DNA of 64,000 nt from JBBECE01 sp040881985 (GCA_040881985.1 JBBECE010000029.1:1-64000), one strand, 5' to 3'. Counted from the stretch's first letter, positions 1-6,478 are shown. Made by a program: numbers and translations. Notes: generated by a model not told the origin, from the letters alone.

Positions 1-39
1 CATAAAAGCGCCCGCCAAAGCGAATTTTGTCAGATTCAT
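1..39 (-). CDS. Small lipoprotein, type B, partial (array copy B0)
   Basis: These are the first 13 codons of another member of the tandem small-lipoprotein family, truncated by the window edge. The start (MNLTKFALAGAFM) is identical to the starts of the complete type B copies at 606-806 and 1091-1291, and the same GAGGGATCGAA ribosome-binding stretch lies just upstream. It shows that the array continues leftwards beyond the window. Function unknown. Confidence 0.7.
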   Translation of the reverse strand, partial: MNLTKFALAGAFM

Positions 40-66
40 TTCGATCCCTCCGTCATTTTCTCAAGA

Positions 67-261
67 TTATTTCGGATCGGATTCTTCGCCGCTGAGCGCG
101 CTGAAGGCGATGAGCTTAAGCGCGGCTCCGGCGCCGACGATCAGTGCGATGCAGAGGGTGCGATCGCCATCGTCATCACCGCAAATCTGGTGGCCCGGTT
201 CGTGGCAAGCCGCGAGCGACAGCGCAAAGGCGCCAGTGATAGCCAACTTAGTGATGTTCAT
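67..261 (-). CDS. Small lipoprotein, type A (array copy A1)
   Basis: A 64-residue predicted lipoprotein of unknown function. A basic start and hydrophobic stretch end in the lipobox LSLAAC, with Cys19 as the lipidation site. The mature part has a CHEPGH start, a second Cys at 27, an acidic DDDGDR patch resembling a calcium-binding loop, a third Cys at 37, and then a hydrophobic segment (about 38-57) ending in a short acidic tail. That layout suggests a lipid-anchored peptide with a second membrane-associated helix. It is one of at least seven related copies in tandem on this strand. I recognise no named family. Confidence 0.7.
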   Translation of the reverse strand: MNITKLAITGAFALSLAACHEPGHQICGDDDGDRTLCIALIVGAGAALKLIAFSALSGEESDPK

Positions 262-339
262 TGTCCGTCCTTTCGTGCGTCCGGCCGAGTTCCTGAAGCC
301 GAAGTTGCCGGCAACGGGTTCGACTCACCTTCAGTGCGG

Positions 340-543
340 CTAGTCGATGTTGTCGTCGACTGGCTCGCTCATCGCGCTGAAGGCGATGAGTTTCAGCGCC
401 GCGCCGGCGCCGACCACGAGGCCGACGCAGATGCCATCGCGATCGCCATCATCGTCGGTGTCGCACCACTCATGCCCCGGCTCGTGACAGGCCACGAGCG
501 CGAGCATGAAAGCGCCCGCCAAAGCGAATTTCACAAGATTCAT
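340..543 (-). CDS. Small lipoprotein, type B (array copy B2)
   Basis: A 67-residue predicted lipoprotein of the tandem family, type B. The lipobox is LALVAC with Cys19. The mature sequence begins CHEPGHEWC and is followed by an acidic TDDDGDRDG stretch, a Cys at 39, a glycine/alanine-rich hydrophobic segment, and a divergent acidic tail (PVDDNID). Type B differs from type A in the longer acidic patch and in the tail. This copy sits next to another type B copy, breaking the A-B alternation, and a 78-base spacer separates it from copy A1. Function unknown. Confidence 0.7.
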   Translation of the reverse strand: MNLVKFALAGAFMLALVACHEPGHEWCDTDDDGDRDGICVGLVVGAGAALKLIAFSAMSEPVDDNID

Positions 544-573
544 TGTGGTCCCTCAGTTCCCCGACCGAATTGG

Positions 574-598
574 GCGGGCGCCGATGCGCGGCGCCCGC
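574..598 (-). repeat. GC-rich hairpin after lipoprotein copy B3
   Basis: A 10-base-pair perfect stem (574-583 pairs with 589-598) with a 5-base loop lies in the 62-base spacer between copies B3 and B2. There is no T-tract, so it is not a classical intrinsic terminator. It could limit read-through or protect upstream mRNA ends. Confidence 0.5.
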
Positions 599-605
599 GG
601 CTTCA

Positions 606-806
606 TCACGCTTCGTCGGCTACCGGCTCGCTCATCGCGCTGAACGCGATCAGTTTGAGCGCCGCCGCAGCGCCGACCACGAGCCCGACGCAGATGCCAT
701 CGCGATCGCCGTCGTCGTCGGTGTCGCACCACTCATGTCCTGGCTCGTGACAAGCAACAAGCGCGAGCATAAAAGCGCCCGCCAAAGCGAATTTTGTCAG
801 ATTCAT
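606..806 (-). CDS. Small lipoprotein, type B (array copy B3)
   Basis: A 66-residue type B lipoprotein, almost identical to copy B2 except at the tail (PVADEA). It has the lipobox LALVAC, the CHEPGHEWC start of the mature chain, an acidic DDDGDRDG patch and a hydrophobic C-terminal segment. The 27-base spacer to copy A4 is the same length as the spacer between B5 and A6, which marks an A-B repeat unit. A GC-rich hairpin (574-598) follows the gene in its own direction. Function unknown. Confidence 0.7.
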   Translation of the reverse strand: MNLTKFALAGAFMLALVACHEPGHEWCDTDDDGDRDGICVGLVVGAAAALKLIAFSAMSEPVADEA

Positions 807-833
807 TTCGATCCCTCCGTCAATTTCTCAAAA

Positions 834-1028
834 TCAACCCGGACTGGATTCTTCGCCGCTGAGCGCGCTGAAGGCGATGAGCTTAAGCGCGGCTCCGGCG
901 CCGACGATCAGTGCGATGCAGAGGGTGCGATCGCCATCGTCATCACCGCAAATCTGGTGGCCCGGTTCGTGGCAAGCCGCGAGCGACAGCGCAAAGGCGC
1001 CCGCCAAGGCGAATTTTGTCAGATTCAT
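834..1028 (-). CDS. Small lipoprotein, type A with a type B-like 5' end (array copy A4)
   Basis: A 64-residue type A lipoprotein. Its body from the lipobox onward (LSLAAC, CHEPGHQIC, DDDGDR, hydrophobic segment, acidic tail EESSPG) matches copy A1. Its first twelve residues (MNLTKFALAGAF) and upstream leader match type B copies instead of A1 or A6. It therefore looks like a chimera made by gene conversion or unequal crossing-over inside the array. Function unknown. Confidence 0.7.
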   Translation of the reverse strand: MNLTKFALAGAFALSLAACHEPGHQICGDDDGDRTLCIALIVGAGAALKLIAFSALSGEESSPG

Positions 1029-1058
1029 TTCGATCCCTCAGTTCCCCGACCGAATTGG

Positions 1059-1083
1059 GCGGGCGCCGTTGCGCGGCGCCCGC
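1059..1083 (-). repeat. GC-rich hairpin after lipoprotein copy B5
   Basis: The same 10-base-pair stem as at 574-598 (arms 1059-1068 and 1074-1083) lies in the matching 62-base spacer between B5 and A4, with one base changed in the loop. The stem arms are unchanged between the two copies. Confidence 0.5.
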
Positions 1084-1090
1084 GGCTTCA

Positions 1091-1291
1091 TCACTCCACG
1101 TTGTTGCCATTGTTTGACAACGCCGAGAAAGCGATGAGCTTGAGCGCCGCGGCCGCGCCGACCACGAGGCCGACGCAGATGCCATCGCGATCGCCGTCAT
1201 CGTCGGTGTCGCACCATTCGTGTCCCGGCTCGTGACAAGCAACAAGCGCGAGCATGAAAGCGCCCGCCAAAGCGAATTTTGTCAGATTCAT
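1091..1291 (-). CDS. Small lipoprotein, type B (array copy B5)
   Basis: A 66-residue type B lipoprotein with lipobox LALVAC (Cys19), the CHEPGHEWC motif, an acidic DDDGDRDG patch and a hydrophobic segment. Its tail (NNGNNVE) is unrelated to the tails of B2 and B3, so the C-terminus is the fastest-changing part of this family. It lies 27 bases downstream of A6 and is followed by a hairpin (1059-1083) like the one after B3. Function unknown. Confidence 0.7.
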   Translation of the reverse strand: MNLTKFALAGAFMLALVACHEPGHEWCDTDDDGDRDGICVGLVVGAAAALKLIAFSALSNNGNNVE

Positions 1292-1318
1292 TTCGATCCC
1301 TCCGTCATTTTCTCAAGA

Positions 1319-1513
1319 TCAACTCGGATTAGATTCTTCGCCGCTCAAGGCACTGAAGGCGATGAGCTTGATGGCGGCCCCGGCGCCGACGATCAGCGCG
1401 ATGCAGAGCGTGCGATCGTCATCATCGCCGTCGCAGATTCGGTGTTCCGGCACATGGCAGGCCGCGAGCGACAAAGCCAACGCACCTGTGAGCAAGAGTT
1501 TGGTGACCTGCAT
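1319..1513 (-). CDS. Small lipoprotein, type A, most divergent copy (array copy A6)
   Basis: A 64-residue type A lipoprotein and the promoter-proximal member of the array. It keeps the lipobox LSLAAC, a mature start CHVPEHRIC, an acidic DGDDDDR patch, a Cys at 37 and the hydrophobic segment, but differs from A1 and A4 at many positions, including the start (MQVTKLLLTG). A GAGGGGTCG stretch precedes the start codon. As the first and most divergent gene it may be the ancestral copy; that is inference. Function unknown. Confidence 0.7.
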   Translation of the reverse strand: MQVTKLLLTGALALSLAACHVPEHRICDGDDDDRTLCIALIVGAGAAIKLIAFSALSGEESNPS

Positions 1514-1876
1514 CGACCCCTCCTGCGGACCCGGTTCGGGCCGCGATCAACGGCCAACGCGACCCTCCCGGTCGGCGAGTCGCGCAGCCCCTACCGGGCA
1601 TGCAACCCCAAAGGCAGGTGCGGCGCAATCGCGCAGGGGCCGAGCGGGGCGGTTCGGCCCGAGACTGTTGCAATTATGCACTGGCGCCGGGCTGGATCGC
1701 GGAGGCTCTTCAGGGTCGTCGCCGGACGCGGGATGCCTGAGTTTGCGCTTGTACTGGCGGCGCCCCTTGACGGCGCGGGGGCGGAAACGGGCTGTTCGAA
1801 GCGCTTTGGCAGCTAGGTTGGGCGGCGATATCCGCCGCCCGCGCGTGGTGCGCCGCTTCACCCGGGATCCGCCGGA
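1514..1876. other. Gene-free spacer of about 360 bases
   Basis: I see no convincing gene between the lipoprotein array and the S74-domain lipoprotein. Open frames here have no recognisable motif and an arginine/proline-rich composition typical of GC-rich non-coding sequence. A hairpin at 1820-1840 (8-base-pair stem, 5-base loop) may end transcripts coming from the minus-strand gene at 1877-2317. The leader and promoter of the array should lie at about 1514-1600. Confidence 0.5.
1820..1840 (-). terminator. Possible terminator hairpin after the S74-domain lipoprotein
   Basis: The arms 1820-1827 and 1833-1840 form a perfect 8-base-pair GC stem with a 5-base loop, 36 bases past the stop codon of the minus-strand gene ending at 1877. 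There is no T-run after it on the minus strand, so termination is only a suggestion. Confidence 0.35.
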
Positions 1877-2317
1877 TCAGGAGCCGGCGAGAGCTTCCGC
1901 AGCCGCCCCGGCCTGCATCATTGCCTCGGCATTGTAGAGGCCAAGTCCGAGAGCATTGTAATCAACCCGGTAGAAACCCTGCGCATCGATGGACACCGCC
2001 GAGGCGTAGCGCGGATCGGCGAGAAGGTCCTGCGCCATCACCCCGACAAAGGTTTGTTCGTCGCCCAAATAAGCGAAGGAATAGAGTTTCAGGCCGTTGT
2101 CGAGCGTCATCAGATAGTCGATGTCGTGCTTGAGGCGGATGTCGGACTCCGGGACGGGGTCTTCGCTGTTGGCGACCACCAGCACCACCCCTCCCACCAC
2201 CGCCTTGGCGGCCAACACGCACATTAGCGGATTTTCGCTGCAATAGTCGCTCACCGTTGTGCAGCCCGCGAGTGCGAACCCCGCCGCGAGCACCATGCCT
2301 ATTCCTGCGATGCGCAT
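1877..2317 (-). CDS. Lipoprotein with S74-type intramolecular chaperone motif
   Basis: A 146-residue predicted lipoprotein: signal peptide with lipobox ALAGC (Cys19), a short Cys-containing linker, a hydrophobic stretch (about 35-50), then a C-terminal domain beginning SDIRLKHDI (58-66) and continuing with LYSFAYLGD and VGVMAQDLL. This is the hallmark of the peptidase S74 / endosialidase-type intramolecular chaperone domain, in which the Ser and Lys of the S-D-x-R-L-K motif (Ser58, Lys63) carry out self-cleavage. Such domains usually trimerise phage tail fibres; here it is joined to a lipid anchor. It lies 57 bases downstream of glyQ on the same strand. Its partner is unknown. Confidence 0.7.
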   Translation of the reverse strand: MRIAGIGMVLAAGFALAGCTTVSDYCSENPLMCVLAAKAVVGGVVLVVANSEDPVPESDIRLKHDIDYLMTLDNGLKLYSFAYLGDEQTFVGVMAQDLLADPRYASAVSIDAQGFYRVDYNALGLGLYNAEAMMQAGAAAEALAGS

Positions 2318-2374
2318 GTCGCGTCCCCTTCAGCTCCTCCCGGCAAAGCCGGGGCGTGATTGCAGGACTATGAA

Positions 2375-3529
2375 TCAGGGCGCGAGGCAAGGCAAGCTTT
2401 CGCTAACGGGCGGCCACCCGCCGCCTTCGGTCCTGAGCCAAGCAGCGCCGCAGGCTTTCGCCAGTTCGCGGACGCGCAAAATATAGCTTTGCCGCTCGGT
2501 GACCGAGATCACGCCGCGCGCGTCCAAGAGATTGAAGGCGTGGGACGCCTTGATGCACTGGTCGTAGGCGGGCAGCGCGAGCAAGTGCTTCTCGCCGCCG
2601 CTCCCCTGCTCCAGCAGAGCCCGGCATTCGGTCTCGGCGTCCTCGAAATGGCGAAACAACAGCTCGGTGTCGGCGGCCTCGAAATTGTAGCGGGAGAATT
2701 CCTGCTCCGATTGCAGAAAGACGTCGCCATAAGTGACTTTCCCGGCGCCGGCGCGGCCGTTGAAATTGAGGTCGAAAACGTTCTCGACGCCCTGCACATA
2801 CATGGCGAGGCGCTCAAGCCCGTAGGTAATCTCGCCGGAGACCGGATTGCACTCGAATCCCGCGACCTGCTGGAAATAGGTGAACTGGCTGACCTCCATG
2901 CCGTCGCACCAGCATTCCCAGCCGAGCCCCCAGGCGCCCAGCGTCGGGCTCTCCCAATCGTCCTCGACGAAGCGGATGTCGTGGAGCAAGGCGTCGATGC
3001 CGATGGCGGCGAGCGAGGCGAGATAGAGGTCCTGGATGTCGGCGGGCGACGGCTTGAGGATTACCTGGAACTGGTAATAGTGCTGCAGCCGGTTGGGGTT
3101 CTCGCCGTAGCGCCCGTCGGACGGGCGGCGGGTAGGCTGCACATAGGCGGCCTTCCACGGCAAAGGCCCAAGGGCGCGCAGGGTGGTCGCGGGGTGGAAC
3201 GTGCCGGCGCCCATTTCCATGTCGTAGGGCTGAAGAATGACGCAGCCTTGATCGGCCCAGAATTGCTGCAGCGTCAGGATGAGGCCTTGAAAGGAATTCT
3301 TGGGGTCCATTTGGGCGGGGGCGGGGGCGATGACGGAAGGGCGCTCTGCGGTTTTTTGAAGCGCCGTTTTGTGGACAGGCTTTCGCTGGACCGGTTTGGC
3401 GATGCGCTTGGGCGCGGCCGACTTGGCGATACGCGCCGAGGCGACGCGCGCCGATTTCGCTCTGGCCTTGATGGCGGACTTCTTCGCCGGTCGCTTCGCG
3501 GGTTTGTTTTTGGTTTTGCGGCGCGCCAT
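2375..3529 (-). CDS. glyQ: Glycine--tRNA ligase alpha subunit
   Basis: The catalytic alpha chain of the alpha2-beta2 bacterial glycyl-tRNA synthetase, which charges tRNA-Gly. The family core starts at Met74 (base 3310) with MDPKNSFQGLILTLQQFW, and the family motifs QPYDMEMGAGTFHP and WECWCDGMEVSQFTYFQQ are present. From Met74 the length (about 311 residues) is normal. Upstream, in frame, are 73 residues very rich in Lys, Arg, Ala and Pro, like a histone H1 tail, with their own ATG at 3529. Either start is possible; the biased composition argues that the tail is coded. The beta subunit gene glyS is not in the window and probably lies further left. Confidence 0.92.
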   Translation of the reverse strand: MARRKTKNKPAKRPAKKSAIKARAKSARVASARIAKSAAPKRIAKPVQRKPVHKTALQKTAERPSVIAPAPAQMDPKNSFQGLILTLQQFWADQGCVILQPYDMEMGAGTFHPATTLRALGPLPWKAAYVQPTRRPSDGRYGENPNRLQHYYQFQVILKPSPADIQDLYLASLAAIGIDALLHDIRFVEDDWESPTLGAWGLGWECWCDGMEVSQFTYFQQVAGFECNPVSGEITYGLERLAMYVQGVENVFDLNFNGRAGAGKVTYGDVFLQSEQEFSRYNFEAADTELLFRHFEDAETECRALLEQGSGGEKHLLALPAYDQCIKASHAFNLLDARGVISVTERQSYILRVRELAKACGAAWLRTEGGGWPPVSESLPCLAP

Positions 3530-3681
3530 GGCTCGAAAATCCCGTTCAACGGCCTGAGGCCGAAGGCGGCGCGACGGTAGTTGCGAGGGTCGGACCGGTC
3601 AAGCACAGGAGTACTCACCTTGGGCGGCAACTTATCCCCCGCTGCGCCGCCCCGGTTACCTTTGCCCGACGAGGAATTACC

Positions 3682-4395
3682 GTGATTGAACGATGCCAAA
3701 GAATTAACGCAACGAGCCTCGCGGGCCTCCGCCAACGAATCGCTGGGCTGGGAGTGATAACTACGCTTCAATCGCTCAAGCGGGCAGTGCTCAAGGCCAA
3801 CTTCAACCCCGCCCAGCCGCGCGTGCAAATGGGCCTTCCGACCGGCGGGCAGTGGACGGATGCGGGGGCCTCGGCGGACGACCCTGCGGGACGCATTCAT
3901 GTTGCACAGACACGCGATCCAAGTTTCTATTTCTTCGATTTCGAAAGGGAGTATCGAGCCGGACGCGGTCACACTTGGCCTGCGCATGTCGCGCGAACTC
4001 GCGAGCAGCTCATCCAAGTCCTCAATGACGAATTTCGTGAGGTTCGGTTGCCGAACGGGAGTGTAACATACTATTTTCATCCCGCCGAAGGTTCGTTTTT
4101 CTCCACCGGCGACGCGAGTTTTTGGGTGCGCGAAGTGTTGAGGCAAAATGCGGCGTTGGTTGAGACTGTCATTCGGGGGATACCGCGGGTAACTTTGACG
4201 ATGCGTTTTGGATCTCAAACGGGCATCGAGGCCTACCGGGAAAATCCACTGGACGCGCCGAGCGTTCGTCCGACCTACGCTGTAGAGGTCATCATCGCGC
4301 GTGACTCTCGGCCGATGAGCCACGGATTTCGAGTCGTCACTGCATATCCCATGAACAACTACCCAAATGAATTTTCCATCGGGGGCGAACGGTGA
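3682..4395 (+). CDS. Orphan CDI-type toxin with RNase A-like C-terminal domain
   Basis: A 237-residue protein with a GTG start after a GAGGAAT site. Residues 42-59 carry NPAQPRVQMGLPTGGQWT, a motif I recall preceding toxin domains in rhizobial proteins. Residues 93-230 fit the bacterial RNase A-like toxin domain known from CdiA C-termini: GRGHTW..HVART..QL (His97, His102, Arg105), a SFFSTGDAS..V stretch near 138-149, and the closing VVTAYPMN (Thr220, Tyr222). In that family His, Arg, Thr and Tyr at these places form the RNA-cleaving site. It has no secretion domain of its own and no signal peptide. The next gene overlaps by 4 bases and is the likely immunity gene. Base composition is less GC-rich than the neighbours, which suggests transfer. 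Confidence 0.72.
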   Translation: MIERCQRINATSLAGLRQRIAGLGVITTLQSLKRAVLKANFNPAQPRVQMGLPTGGQWTDAGASADDPAGRIHVAQTRDPSFYFFDFEREYRAGRGHTWPAHVARTREQLIQVLNDEFREVRLPNGSVTYYFHPAEGSFFSTGDASFWVREVLRQNAALVETVIRGIPRVTLTMRFGSQTGIEAYRENPLDAPSVRPTYAVEVIIARDSRPMSHGFRVVTAYPMNNYPNEFSIGGER

Positions 4396-4691
4396 ATCCC
4401 TCCGGTGTTTTTTACAAATTTGCAGAGTGCTGCGCCGATACCAGCGCCGACTACTCGCAGACACCCGGCCAGGTTATAGAATTGGCGTTGATCAACGGCG
4501 GCGTCATTGAGAACTACGCCCAACTCAGCCGTGATTTCGACGAATTGCTCTCGGGCAAGTATTCCGACGAAGCGCTGGATCAGCTGTGGATGCGCACCAA
4601 TGCCCGGATCAAGTTCAAGAACTATACGCGCCAGTTTCTGGAGCTGGCGCGGCAGATATTGCGGGGGACGATGGCCAAGGCCGAACGCTAA
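4392..4691 (+). CDS. Probable immunity protein for the RNase A-like toxin
   Basis: A 99-residue, apparently all-helical soluble protein that starts with GTG overlapping the toxin stop by 4 bases (GTGA), so translation is probably coupled. The sequence (FYKFAECCADTSADY, then ALINGGVIENYAQL, then EALDQLW) resembles small proteins annotated as contact-dependent growth inhibition immunity proteins in rhizobia; this resemblance is from memory. Role as antidote is inferred mainly from position. The gene is short, lower in GC than flanking housekeeping genes, and has no signal peptide, as expected for a cytoplasmic inhibitor. Confidence 0.6.
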   Translation: MNPSGVFYKFAECCADTSADYSQTPGQVIELALINGGVIENYAQLSRDFDELLSGKYSDEALDQLWMRTNARIKFKNYTRQFLELARQILRGTMAKAER

Positions 4692-4714
4692 CAGCGAACC
4701 CGGTTGACTGCCGA

Positions 4715-5074
4715 ATGGCGAAAGTGGATGGACTCCCGGTCAATTTCACTATTTCCGAGAACGCCAAGCAGGCGATCGAGCTGTTGCGCCGGGACTGGGA
4801 TCGCCGTTCGCCCGACGATCCCGCCGCCGTGCCGATGATCGGCTGGGGCATATTCAAGAACCGCCGCGAGGAGGCCAAACTGGAAAACGTCGTTGTCTCG
4901 TTTTGCAACCGCTCGCAATTGCCGAGGGTATAGCCAGGTATCGAGCAGGTCTCGGGGATCGACGTGCTGTTCTTCGTCACGCGCCCCCACTATGAAAACT
5001 TTGCCGGCAAAGTCTTGGACTTCGCCGAGGAACGCTGGTTTTTCCTCAGGGGGCAGAATTCGGCTGATATTTGA
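4715..5074 (+). pseudogene. Small ORF interrupted by an in-frame amber codon; possible second immunity-like gene
   Basis: Reading from ATG 4715, the frame runs MAKVDGLPVNFTISENAKQ and so on for 72 codons, hits TAG at 4931-4933, and then continues in the same frame with protein-like sequence (GIEQVSGIDVLFFVTRPHY, then FAGKVLDFAEERWFFLR) to TGA at 5072-5074. Without the TAG it would encode 119 residues. The continuity of frame and composition on both sides indicates a recent nonsense mutation, an assembly error, or, less likely, amber read-through. The family is unknown to me; its place 23 bases after the immunity gene suggests another small immunity-type protein. Confidence 0.6.
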
Positions 5075-5111
5075 CAATCGCGCGTTACTTCGCCGCGTTG
5101 GTGAAATCCTC

Positions 5112-5339
5112 ATGTCGGAGTGGGATTCCATCGGCGTGGCGAGATTCCCCGCGGCCAGCGACGAATACGCCGCCTATGTGCCGCGGATCGCAAAAGCGCT
5201 TTTCGAAAATCGCTCGGTGTCGGACATCTCGGCGATGCTGGTCGGCATCGAAACTGAATCGATGGGCCTTACCGGAAATCCCGAGCGAGCGATGCGAGCG
5301 GCCGAGAGTTTGTTGAAGGCTCGGCGCCCGTTGCGCTAA
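5112..5339 (+). CDS. Small protein with EW-DSIGV motif, possible orphan immunity-like protein
   Basis: From ATG 5112 this encodes 75 residues starting MSEWDSIGVARFPAASDEY, followed by a helical C-terminal half (ISAMLVGIETESMGL). I recall a W-D-P-I-G-V..DEY signature in small uncharacterised proteins found near toxin genes, but can give no name. Protein-like sequence (RALLRRVGEIL) extends upstream of the ATG without a standard start codon, so either the 5' end was lost in the decay of the neighbouring gene or a non-ATG start is used. Its stop overlaps the stop of the opposite gene by 4 bases. Confidence 0.5.
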   Translation: MSEWDSIGVARFPAASDEYAAYVPRIAKALFENRSVSDISAMLVGIETESMGLTGNPERAMRAAESLLKARRPLR

Positions 5340-5581
5340 CTCCCCGGCGTCTCGTCGGGCCCCCGGCCCGGCCCGGGCGGGCGGGAGCCGGGTTTGTAGA
5401 TGCCGGTTTCGGGATCGCGTTCGAGATCGACAACGTCAGGGCGGCGCGCTTCGAGCTTTTGGCGCTCTCGGGCGGCATTGTCGGAGGTCGCAAAATAGTC
5501 CCGCAAGCCTCGCCGGATCGCCCGCCAGCCGATATAGATCGCGGCCATAACCAGCACGAAAACGATAATCCGGGGGATCAT
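5336..5581 (-). CDS. Small single-pass membrane protein
   Basis: An 81-residue protein with one N-terminal membrane segment (about 4-22, IPRIIVFVLVMAAIYIGW) followed by a charged arm and a proline/glycine-rich tail (about 60-81). The start overlaps the stop of the S49 peptidase gene by one base (TGATG), so the two are co-translated. This suggests a small accessory of the peptidase, but no function can be assigned. Similar short proteins with a DLERDPETGIYKP-like stretch occur in Hyphomicrobiales as I recall them. Confidence 0.65.
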   Translation of the reverse strand: MIPRIIVFVLVMAAIYIGWRAIRRGLRDYFATSDNAARERQKLEARRPDVVDLERDPETGIYKPGSRPPGPGRGPDETPGS

Positions 5582-6450
5582 CAGAGCCCGAAGCGCGACC
5601 AGGCGAGGCGGTCCTCGATCGCCGCAATCACCGAGCCAGCGAGATCGGCCGGCTCATCGCCGATGCCCAGAAATGGCAAGCGCGGCATCGCAATGAGCCC
5701 ACGTTTGGGGGCGATGGGTTTGAGGCGCACATTCTTGCCGTAGCGCTCGCGCAGCGTTGCGTGCAGATCGCCAAGACTGTCGACCAGTCCAAGATCGAGG
5801 GCGCGTTTGGCGGTCCAGAATTCGCCGGTGAAAAGGTCCTTGTCGGCGGCGAGCTTTGCGCCGCGGCGGGATTTAACCCAGTCGATAAAGGTCTCGTGGA
5901 TGTCGAGCTCGAGCTGCCTAATGCGGTTGACGTCGTCTTGCTCCTCCGGGAGGAACGGGTCGAGGGTCGATTTGCTCTTGCCGGCGGTGTAGAGGCGCCG
6001 TTCGACGCCAAGCCTCTGGATCGCTTCGACGAAGCCGAAGCTCGCCATAATGACGCCGATCGAGCCGACGATCGAGGACGGGTCGGCGATGATCTCGTCC
6101 CCGGCCGTGGCGATGAAATAGCCGCCCGACGCGGCGAGGTCCTCGGCGAAGACGAGGACCTTCTTCCGATGCTCGTCGGCGAGGTCGCGGATATATTTGG
6201 CGACGAGACGCGACTGCACCGCCGAGCCGCCGGGTGAATTGACGATTATGGCGACGGCGGGGGCGCGGGGAGTGCGGAACGCCCGCCGCAAAAGCGGACC
6301 GGCAGTCGCGATGTTGATGCGGCCTGGGCGCTGTTCGGAAGAAATCGAGCCCTGCAGGCGGACGACGGGGATGACCGTCTGGTCGCGCCCGAACAGGCGC
6401 GCATACCAGGGCGCCATGGGTTTTTCGGTGAGAGCGTCGTTGTCGGTCAT
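5581..6450 (-). CDS. S49 family serine peptidase (SohB/SppA-like)
   Basis: A membrane-associated Ser-Lys peptidase of the signal peptide peptidase family, which trims membrane peptides. From Met at 6450 it has 289 residues. The Ser nucleophile is Ser108 in LAASGGYFIATAGDEI, and the general base is probably Lys160 in GKSKSTLDPFLPEE, 52 residues later, as in the short SppA of Bacillus. The oxyanion region VNSPGG is present. A longer reading to 6528 would overlap the methyltransferase gene upstream, so the start at 6450 is preferred. It lacks a clear N-terminal membrane helix. Confidence 0.88.
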   Translation of the reverse strand: MTDNDALTEKPMAPWYARLFGRDQTVIPVVRLQGSISSEQRPGRINIATAGPLLRRAFRTPRAPAVAIIVNSPGGSAVQSRLVAKYIRDLADEHRKKVLVFAEDLAASGGYFIATAGDEIIADPSSIVGSIGVIMASFGFVEAIQRLGVERRLYTAGKSKSTLDPFLPEEQDDVNRIRQLELDIHETFIDWVKSRRGAKLAADKDLFTGEFWTAKRALDLGLVDSLGDLHATLRERYGKNVRLKPIAPKRGLIAMPRLPFLGIGDEPADLAGSVIAAIEDRLAWSRFGL

Positions 6451-6478
6451 GGTCGCGGGCTCCGTGCGGCGATCCTGC

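Larger units (their letters stand above)
1..1513 (-). repeat. Tandem array of A/B lipoprotein gene pairs, period about 485 bases
   Basis: Read along the minus strand, the order is A6-B5, A4-B3, B2, A1-B0. A-to-B spacers are 27 bases in three places (1292-1318, 807-833, 40-66), and the spacer after B5 and B3 is 62 bases in both places with the same hairpin. The start-to-start distance of the A6-B5 and A4-B3 units is 485 bases. This is direct evidence for duplication of a two-gene unit, with one A copy apparently lost before B2. Confidence 0.85.

Noticed and set aside
290..345. tRNA-like GGTTCGACTC sequence
   Set aside because: It resembles a T-loop but no acceptor, D or anticodon stems can be built around it.
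1..1513. CRISPR-like or prophage repeat
   Set aside because: The repeats are coding, about 200 bases long with open frames and lipoboxes; no short repeat-spacer pattern or cas gene exists.
1547..1861. 104-codon minus-strand frame in the spacer
   Set aside because: Arg/Pro-rich random-looking composition, no ribosome site, and interrupted by the hairpin at 1820-1840.
190..1937. Long plus-strand frames over the lipoprotein array
   Set aside because: They repeat because the minus-strand array repeats, have no signal peptide or family motif, and lack ribosome sites, whereas the minus-strand genes have lipoboxes and GAGGG sites.
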